From: Deltaproteobacteria bacterium
GTDB taxonomy: Bacteria > Desulfobacterota > Desulfobaccia > Desulfobaccales > 0-14-0-80-60-11
Direction of reading: 5' to 3'
NCBI GenBank assembly: GCA_016875015.1
Contig: VGSJ01000012.1
Span: 1-55,604, forward strand
DNA length: 55,604 nucleotides
The translations under genes and the position numbers were made by a program. Positions 50,433 through 55,604 of this stretch are shown piece by piece. The stretch's first letter is position 1. Every line of letters begins with the position of its first letter. The notes beneath the pieces are model-generated. The model searched no databases, was not told the origin of the DNA, and saw only the letters and a list, made by a program, of their open reading frames with translations.

Positions 50433-51179
50433 GTGAAATTCATTCTCATGGCCATGTTGTTATTAGGATTGATGTGCCCCGCAGCCTGTGGGTCTATTTG
50501 GCCGGGCCAGGAAAAATCGGCGAATGAGATAAAGCTGGCAGGGCGCATCGAGGCGACCGAAACGGATCTGGCGTTTCAGGTCCCCGGCCGGATAGAGGCA
50601 ATCTCCATCGAATTGGGCGAGGACGTCAAGGCCGGCCAGGTGGTGGCAAAGCTGGATGACAAGGTTTTTCGCCATGAGGTGGATGCGGCGGAAGGGGCAT
50701 GGGAAGCCGCCGACGCAACGCCCGGCCCCAAAAAGCTCAAAGATGCGGAGCTCCGGCAGGCGAAGGCGGCTTTGGAATTAGCCAAGCTGCGCTTGACCTA
50801 CGCCACCCTGACGTCCCCGGTGAGCGGCCTGGTCCTGGCGAGGTCAGCCAATCCCGGAGAATTAGCCGCGGTCGGCGCCACCATCATCACCCTGGGTGAT
50901 CTGGATAACGTCTGGTTCGAGGGATATCTGCCGGAAAGGGACCTGGGGAAGGTGCGCTACGGCCAGAAGGCGGCCATCACCATTGATTGGGCGTCCGGGG
51001 AAAAATATTCCGGCGCCATATCGTACATTGCCGCGAAAGCCGAGTTTACCCCCAAGACGGTGGAGACCTACCGGGAGCGGGTAACCATGGTCTATCGCAT
51101 CCGGATTAAATTGCCCAATCCCCAGAGAGCGCTGAAAGTAGGCATGCCGGCCGAGGCAGTCATCTCCCTTGCTAAGTAA
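50433..51179 (+). CDS. HlyD-family membrane-fusion lipoprotein (YbhG-like)
   Basis: From GTG 50433 the protein is 248 aa: MKFILMAMLLLGLMCPAAC is a lipoprotein signal peptide with the modified Cys at 19 and GGGAG upstream. A longer start at ATG 50394 would hide this signal. LAGRIEATETDLAFQVPGRI (near 35) and TLTSPVSGLVLARSANPGE (near 127) are the two lipoyl halves. The hairpin between them is short for the family (about 40 residues). EGYLPERDLGKVRYGQKA starts the barrel. It heads the ABC exporter operon. Confidence 0.87.
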   Translation: MKFILMAMLLLGLMCPAACGSIWPGQEKSANEIKLAGRIEATETDLAFQVPGRIEAISIELGEDVKAGQVVAKLDDKVFRHEVDAAEGAWEAADATPGPKKLKDAELRQAKAALELAKLRLTYATLTSPVSGLVLARSANPGELAAVGATIITLGDLDNVWFEGYLPERDLGKVRYGQKAAITIDWASGEKYSGAISYIAAKAEFTPKTVETYRERVTMVYRIRIKLPNPQRALKVGMPAEAVISLAK

Positions 51180-52110
51180 TACTGCTGAGATTTGCATTCA
51201 AGCCACCGGGTTGACCAAGCGTTTCGGGCCGCGGGTGGCGGTGGACCACCTTGACCTGGAAGTATTCCGGGGCGAGGTCTTTGCCCTCCTGGGGCCTGAC
51301 GGCGCCGGCAAGACCACCGCCATGCGGATGCTGAGCGGTATTTTGCCACAGGATGAAGGCCAGGCCCGGTTATGGGGGTTAGATACCTTGCGGCAAACCA
51401 GGCAGATGAAGGAGCGCCTGGGTTACCTGCCGCAAAGCTTCGGCCTCTATGATGACCTCACGGTCGCGGAAAACCTCATTTTTTATGCTGACCTCTGCCG
51501 GGTTTCCCGGGCCCAGCGGCGGGAACGCATGCCGGAGTTGCTGGCCTTCGCCAATCTCACCCCTTTCCAGGACCGCCTGGCCGCCAAGCTTTCCGGAGGG
51601 ATGCGCCAGAAATTGGGCTTGATCTGCACCCTGGTGCACCGGCCCCGGTTGCTCCTGTTGGATGAACCAACCTCTGGCATGGACCCCGTCTCCCGTCAGG
51701 AATTCTGGTTTATCCTGCATGAGCTCCTGAAAACCGACGTCACCATTTTCCTGGCTACGCCCGATATGGATGAAGCGGAACGGGCCCATCGGGTGGGTCT
51801 GATGTATCAGGGCCGACTCCTGGTGGCCGAAAGCCCGCAAGCCCTCAAAGACGCGTTTGCCGGAGAATTGCTGGAGTTGCGGACTCCGGACCTGAGGGCG
51901 GCCCGGAGGATTCTCTCCGGCCAACCTTATCTCCGGCAGGTACTGGCCATGGGTGACCGGATCGTGGTCACCGTGGACCGGGCCGAGCCGGCGATAGGCT
52001 TCATTGAACAGACGCTGCGCCAGGCCGGGGTCACGGCCATGCAGATTTCCGAGACCGAACCGGGACTGGAAGATGTCTTTGTGCAGATTATGCGCCGGCA
52101 AGAGGGGTGA
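51169..52110 (+). CDS. ABC transporter ATPase, first of pair (YbhF N-half-like)
   Basis: The 313-aa protein starts with TTG at 51169, overlapping the adaptor gene end by 11 bp. Walker A is GPDGAGKTT (near 40), with Asp at the usual Asn position, as in YbhF-type proteins. Signature LSGGMRQKLGL lies near 144, Walker B LLLLDEPTSGMD near 163, and the switch region reads LATPDMDEAE with the H-loop His replaced by Pro-Asp. It may therefore be the degenerate partner in a heterodimer. The last 75 residues form the ABC-2-type accessory domain. Confidence 0.9.
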   Translation: MLSNTAEICIQATGLTKRFGPRVAVDHLDLEVFRGEVFALLGPDGAGKTTAMRMLSGILPQDEGQARLWGLDTLRQTRQMKERLGYLPQSFGLYDDLTVAENLIFYADLCRVSRAQRRERMPELLAFANLTPFQDRLAAKLSGGMRQKLGLICTLVHRPRLLLLDEPTSGMDPVSRQEFWFILHELLKTDVTIFLATPDMDEAERAHRVGLMYQGRLLVAESPQALKDAFAGELLELRTPDLRAARRILSGQPYLRQVLAMGDRIVVTVDRAEPAIGFIEQTLRQAGVTAMQISETEPGLEDVFVQIMRRQEG

Positions 52111-53045
52111 TGGAGACTGACTTTGCCATCGAGGTAAAGAACCTCACCCGTGATTTCGGGGACTTTCGGGCCGTGGACGACCTTAGTTTTCAGGTGCGCC
52201 GCGGCGAAATTTTCGGCTTTTTAGGGCCCAATGGGGCGGGAAAATCCACCACGATTCACCTGCTCACCGGGTTGTTGCAACCCACCTCCGGTTCCGGCCA
52301 GGTGGCGGGACTGGACCTGGCCCGCGAGGCCAAGCGGATCAAGCGGCAAATCGGGTATATGTCGCAACGCTTCTCCCTCTATGAAGACTTGACGGTGGAG
52401 GAGAACCTGCTTTTTTTCGGCGGTATTTATGGACTGTCGCCCGCCAGAGCCAGGGAGCGCGCCCAAGAACTGCTGAGCCTCATGGATCTGTCCGAGAGAC
52501 GCCGCGACCTGACCCGCCACCTGGCCAAGGGTTTGCGGCAGCGGCTGGCCCTGGCTTCGGCCATCATCCATGAACCAGCCATCCTCTTTTTGGACGAACC
52601 CACCAGCGGCGTTGACCCTGTGTCCCGGTGGAATTTCTGGGACCTGATCTATGACATGGCCGACGCGGGGGTGACCACCCTGGTAACCTCTCATTACCTT
52701 GATGAGGATGAGTTCTGCGACAAGCTGGCGCTCCTGCATCAAGGGCGCCTCATCGCCCTGGGCGCCCCCCAAGAACTCAAAGAAACTATGGCGGGAGAAA
52801 TCTTGGCCATCCATTGCGACCGCCTGGATGAGGCCTTTGAGGTGGTGCGGTCCTTGCCTCCGGTGACCTCGGCGGCGATCTTCGGCAACCGCCTCCACGT
52901 GGCCGCCGCCAACCCGGAGCAAGCCCAGGTGATGGTGCGGGAAGCCCTTAAAGCCCGGCAAATTTCCATTCGGCGGTTGACGCCGGTTTCCCCCACCCTG
53001 GAAGACGCCTTTATCGCCATGATTTCCAGGGTTCGAGGGGTTTGA
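52107..53045 (+). CDS. ABC transporter ATPase, second of pair (YbhF C-half-like)
   Basis: The 312-aa protein starts at GTG 52107 or ATG 52110; the former overlaps the stop of the preceding gene. Walker A GPNGAGKST (near 40), Q-loop GYMSQRFSLYEDLTV, and Walker B ILFLDEPTSGVD (near 155) are regular. The signature reads LAKGLRQRLAL instead of LSGG. The H-loop reads LVTSHYLDE, with the His present. It complements the first ATPase: one has a standard signature, the other the standard switch His. In E. coli the two are fused as YbhF. Confidence 0.9.
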   Translation: MMETDFAIEVKNLTRDFGDFRAVDDLSFQVRRGEIFGFLGPNGAGKSTTIHLLTGLLQPTSGSGQVAGLDLAREAKRIKRQIGYMSQRFSLYEDLTVEENLLFFGGIYGLSPARARERAQELLSLMDLSERRRDLTRHLAKGLRQRLALASAIIHEPAILFLDEPTSGVDPVSRWNFWDLIYDMADAGVTTLVTSHYLDEDEFCDKLALLHQGRLIALGAPQELKETMAGEILAIHCDRLDEAFEVVRSLPPVTSAAIFGNRLHVAAANPEQAQVMVREALKARQISIRRLTPVSPTLEDAFIAMISRVRGV

Positions 53046-53049
53046 GCCT

Positions 53050-54183
53050 ATGGATCTGGGGCGCACTTGGGCCATCGCCCGGAAGGAATTCATCCACATT
53101 CGCCGAGACCCCTACAGTCTCATCATGATCATGTTGCTGCCGGTGATTCAGTTACTGATCTACGGGTATGCCCTGACCTTCAACATTAAAGATGTGCCCG
53201 TGGCGGTCTGCAACCGGGACCGAGGGCACCTGGCTGACAAGTTTCTCAACGAGTTCCGGGGTTCGCCCTATTTTAACCTGACGCGTTCGGCTGGCGGCAG
53301 TGAGGCAATTGACCTCCTGCTCGCCGCCCGCCAGGTGCGTTTGGGTTTAGTGTTTCCCCATGATTTCACCCGACTCCTGCAAAGCGGCCGCACCGCCCCG
53401 ATCCAGGCCCTGGTGGACGGCGCCGAACCTAACGCCGCCAACGTTATCCTGGGTTATGTCCAAAGCATCAGCGGCGATTTCAACCAGAAGGTATTGGGGG
53501 ACAGACTGAACCGAGATGGGCTCCCGCGGCTGGAATTGCGCCTGAAACCCGAGTGGCGCTTCTGGTTCAATGAGGACCTGGAGAGCATCAATTTTATCGT
53601 GCCCGGTCTCATCGTGGTCATCATGACCATGGTGGGCACCATCCTGTCGGCCCTGTCCGTAGTGCGGGAAGTGGAACGGGGCGCCATGGAAAGCTTGTTT
53701 GCCACCAGCCTGGAAAAATCAGAACTTCTCCTGGGCAAGCTGGCGCCTTATTTCTGCGTGAGTATGCTGGTGCTGTCTCTGGCCATGCTCATGGGACATT
53801 TTCTCTTTGAAGTCCCCTTGCGCGGCAGCCTGGGGTTGCTCATCGCTCTGTCGGCCATTTACCTCCTGGTGATGCTGGCCCAGGGCCTCCTCATATCGGT
53901 CACCTCGGCCAACCAGTTGCAGGCGTTTCAGACAGCGATGCTCATCAATTTTCTTCCTGCGCTCTTGATGTCGGGGTTCGTCTTTTCCATCCAGCTGATG
54001 CCGTTGCCGCTCCAAATATTGTCCTACCTGGTGCCGGCTAAATACCTGGTGACCATTTCCAAGGGCATCTATTCCAAGGGTATCGGTCTGGACATTTTGT
54101 GGCCGGATGCCTTGATCCTGGTGGGTTTTGCCGCCACGTTTCTGTTAGCTGCCCTGCGGCGCCCCGTGAAAAAGATCAGGTAA
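53050..54183 (+). CDS. ABC-2 type permease, first (YbhS-like)
   Basis: The 377-aa protein has a first helix (about 23-43, SLIMIMLLPVIQLLIYGYAL) and a periplasmic domain (about 48-170). Five helices follow from about 178 (NFIVPGLIVVIMTMVGTILS) to 370. EVERGAMESLFATSLEKSELLLGK is the typical cytoplasmic coupling loop. It starts with ATG at 53050, 4 bp after the ATPase stop. It should pair with the next gene product. The substrate is unknown; relatives export drugs or cations. Confidence 0.9.
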   Translation: MDLGRTWAIARKEFIHIRRDPYSLIMIMLLPVIQLLIYGYALTFNIKDVPVAVCNRDRGHLADKFLNEFRGSPYFNLTRSAGGSEAIDLLLAARQVRLGLVFPHDFTRLLQSGRTAPIQALVDGAEPNAANVILGYVQSISGDFNQKVLGDRLNRDGLPRLELRLKPEWRFWFNEDLESINFIVPGLIVVIMTMVGTILSALSVVREVERGAMESLFATSLEKSELLLGKLAPYFCVSMLVLSLAMLMGHFLFEVPLRGSLGLLIALSAIYLLVMLAQGLLISVTSANQLQAFQTAMLINFLPALLMSGFVFSIQLMPLPLQILSYLVPAKYLVTISKGIYSKGIGLDILWPDALILVGFAATFLLAALRRPVKKIR

Positions 54184-54189
54184 AATATA

Positions 54190-55320
54190 ATGGGCCGACG
54201 CATCTGGCAAATGGTGAAAAAGGAATTCATCCAGGTCTGGCGGGACCGGCGGTTGCGGATTTTCCTGTTTCTGCCCCCCATCGTGCAACTCATTATTTAT
54301 GGCTATGCCATCAACTTCGATATCAAGCAGGTGCCTTTCGCCATCTTTGACGAAGATCGCACCCAGGCCAGCGAGTTCCTGCTTTCCCGGTTCACGGCGT
54401 CGGAATATTTCCGCCTGACGGATTCCATCAACAGCGAGGCGGAACTGCGGAACCTGATCGACCGCAGCCGGATTACCCTGGCGGTGCGCATCCCGAAGGG
54501 TTTTGCCGAAAAAATCAAGGCCAACCAGCCGGCCCCGCTGCAACTCATCCTGGACGCCACCGATTCCAACGCCGCCTTGATTGTGGCTAAATATACCCGG
54601 ACTATCCTCAACGATTACTCTCGCGAGATTCTCCAACAGACCCTCCGGCGCCTGGATTTGCCGAAGCGATTGCAGACACCGGTGGTGATCGAGCCGCGAG
54701 CCTGGCTTAACCCCAACCTGGAGAGCAAAAACGCCTTTGTTCCCGGGGTCATCGCCATGGTGGTGATGCTGGTGAGCCTGATGCTCACCGCCCTTTCGGT
54801 GGTGCGGGAGAGAGAGATCGGCACCATGGCGCAAATCCTGGTCTCCCCCCTCAGCCCCCTGGAATTCTTGTCCGGCAAGACTATCCCTTTCATCCTCATC
54901 TCTCTGGTGGACGTAGCCCTGGTAACCCTGGTGGGCGTCTTCTGGTTCGAGATACCCTTTCAGGGGAGCGTGATAGTGCTCTTTATCGGGACTATGGCTT
55001 TCCTCCTCAGTTCCGTGGGATTGGGCCTGCTGATCTCGACGGCCTGCACCACCCAGCAACAGGCAGTCATGGCCGGCACCTTCGTGCTGACCCCCGCCAT
55101 TCTGCTCTCCGGCCTGATATTCCCCATCGCCAACATGGCCACAATCTTTCAATATATTACCTATGTCAATCCCTTGAGATACTTTATCGTCATCGTGCAG
55201 GGCGTCTTCCTGGGAGGTCGAAGTCTGGCGTCCCTGTGGCCCCAAATGGCTGCCATGGCCGGGCTGGGGGTGGTTTTTCTCAGCCTCAGCATCATCCGCT
55301 TTCGCGGCCGGCTGGCCTGA
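54190..55320 (+). CDS. ABC-2 type permease, second (YbhR-like)
   Basis: The 376-aa paralogue of the preceding permease has the same plan: IFLFLPPIVQLIIYGYAINF (about 20-40), a periplasmic part to about 175, FVPGVIAMVVMLVSLMLTAL, the loop EREIGTMAQILVSPLSPLEF and a final helix near 350-370. It starts with ATG 54190, 6 bp after the preceding stop, and ends the operon of five genes (adaptor, two ATPases, two permeases). Confidence 0.9.
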   Translation: MGRRIWQMVKKEFIQVWRDRRLRIFLFLPPIVQLIIYGYAINFDIKQVPFAIFDEDRTQASEFLLSRFTASEYFRLTDSINSEAELRNLIDRSRITLAVRIPKGFAEKIKANQPAPLQLILDATDSNAALIVAKYTRTILNDYSREILQQTLRRLDLPKRLQTPVVIEPRAWLNPNLESKNAFVPGVIAMVVMLVSLMLTALSVVREREIGTMAQILVSPLSPLEFLSGKTIPFILISLVDVALVTLVGVFWFEIPFQGSVIVLFIGTMAFLLSSVGLGLLISTACTTQQQAVMAGTFVLTPAILLSGLIFPIANMATIFQYITYVNPLRYFIVIVQGVFLGGRSLASLWPQMAAMAGLGVVFLSLSIIRFRGRLA

Positions 55321-55406
55321 TACCAAGTCGCAAACCAACAACAATTTTCTTGTAGGGGCGCCGTGTGTCCGCCCTTGATTGAGGGCGCCGGCTAAAGAAA
55401 TGTAGC
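55321..55406. other. Gap after the exporter operon with a repeat-like hairpin
   Basis: TTGTAGGGGCG near 55351 is followed by GGGCG-type inverted segments (CCGCCC TTGATTGA GGGCG). A related TTGTAGGGGCGGCG lies at 31445-31458 on the other strand, inside the acyl-CoA dehydrogenase stub junction. No clear terminator T-run is present. Confidence 0.4.
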
Positions 55407-55525
55407 GTCATACTCATCTTCGACAGTTGTAAAAAAATAGTTTTGGATTATCAGTAAGTTAAGCCATGGCAAAAAAGGGGTGGCACTACATGCTATTGGA
55501 GTCCGGCGTCTGGTCTTCAACTGAC
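55407..55525 (-). repeat. Right copy of 119-bp terminal inverted repeat
   Basis: The reverse complement of 1-119 with one mismatch. Identity stops at 55407 on the inner side. Toward the window edge the sequence continues into a partial ORF on the minus strand. Confidence 0.8.
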
Positions 55526-55603
55526 CGGTCCCAGAGGGGTGACCGCCGACGGCGGCCGCACCCCGGCGGCGGCGAAGGCGTGGTGGGCCGAACCCACCAG
55601 GTC
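55517..55603 (-). CDS. C-terminal end of an unidentified ORF (partial, runs off the window)
   Basis: The last 28 codons of a minus-strand frame are visible: DLVGSAHHAFAAAG, then VRPPSAVTPLGPVS and TGA at 55519-55517. The stop lies in the 119-bp repeat. If the repeat is an insertion-sequence end, this would be the transposase C-terminus, but no motif supports that and composition alone is GC-rich like the host. The 5' part is outside the window. Confidence 0.35.
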   Translation of the reverse strand, partial: DLVGSAHHAFAAAGVRPPSAVTPLGPVS

Positions 55604-55604
55604 G

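Overview
The window is high-GC bacterial chromosomal DNA. It probably comes from an anaerobic, sulfate-reducer-like Desulfobacterota lineage such as the Desulfobacca group. The best pointer is an AhbC-type radical SAM enzyme of the siroheme-dependent heme pathway, supported by late cobalamin genes, a 0.34-kb RAYT relic and gene contents usual for deltaproteobacteria. The lineage is an inference; no rRNA or marker operon here settles it. Both ends of the window carry the same 119-bp sequence in inverted orientation with one mismatch. The segment therefore lies between two copies of a repeated element, perhaps insertion-sequence ends.

Layout. 1-8.2 kb: tRNA-Lys(CUU) with a clear promoter and terminator, trmJ, an AcfC-like binding protein, an aldo/keto reductase, uvrC, a small lipoprotein-like gene, an uncharacterised 316-aa protein coupled to a truncated cyclophilin-like ORF, and a GmhA-type isomerase. 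8.6-14.3 kb: a GH57/DUF3536 glycosidase, the rplU-rpmA-obgE operon and proB. 14.5-24.1 kb: a DUF2806-like stub, a DUF2007 protein, an alpha/beta hydrolase, a TauE/SafE permease, a pair of exported small proteins, a Tat-exported metallophosphoesterase interrupted in frame by repeat DNA, hflX, an AT-rich methyltransferase and a RAYT relic between inverted 34-bp REPs. 24.2-30.6 kb: a ClpX-like AAA+ protein with a duplicated C-terminal small domain in a two-gene unit with ahbC, a decayed SGNH-hydrolase fragment, an orphan FtsX/MacB-type permease and an intact SGNH protein. 30.8-34.4 kb: late cobalamin genes cobO, cobU, cobT and cobS, with an acyl-CoA dehydrogenase 5' stub in the cobO/cobU divergent gap. 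34.8-39.1 kb: the L25 gene, engB, and plsC overlapping the RNase J gene. 39.4-45.6 kb: a TolC/CusB/CusA-type tripartite heavy-metal efflux operon. 45.8-49.6 kb: phosphomannomutase, DegT aminotransferase and RmlA, a nucleotide-sugar group. 50.4-55.3 kb: a YbhG/F/S/R-like ABC-2 exporter with two separate ATPase genes.

The intergenic space is the most unusual part. Nearly every gap of about 150 bp or more is built from a small set of recurring palindromic modules, for example GTGGCACAGG..CCTGTGCCAC, GCACCGG-AAGAT-CCGGTGC, GGCGGGC..GCCCGCC, GGTGCGC..GCGCACC and TTTACGGGTGGGCC. They are joined in different orders by conserved spacers such as AAACTTTTCAAGAC. Other dispersed families are C/G-tract hairpins, GAAAACCG tandem tracts and a 33-bp GTTCCCAAGCT palindrome. 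Several of these touch start codons or sit inside a coding region. Together with the gene stubs they show a genome with active short-repeat turnover.

The strongest candidates for something new are the modular repeat mosaic, the ClpX-like/AhbC pair, the in-frame repeat insertion in the metallophosphoesterase, and hflX, whose conserved N-terminus extends past any standard start codon.
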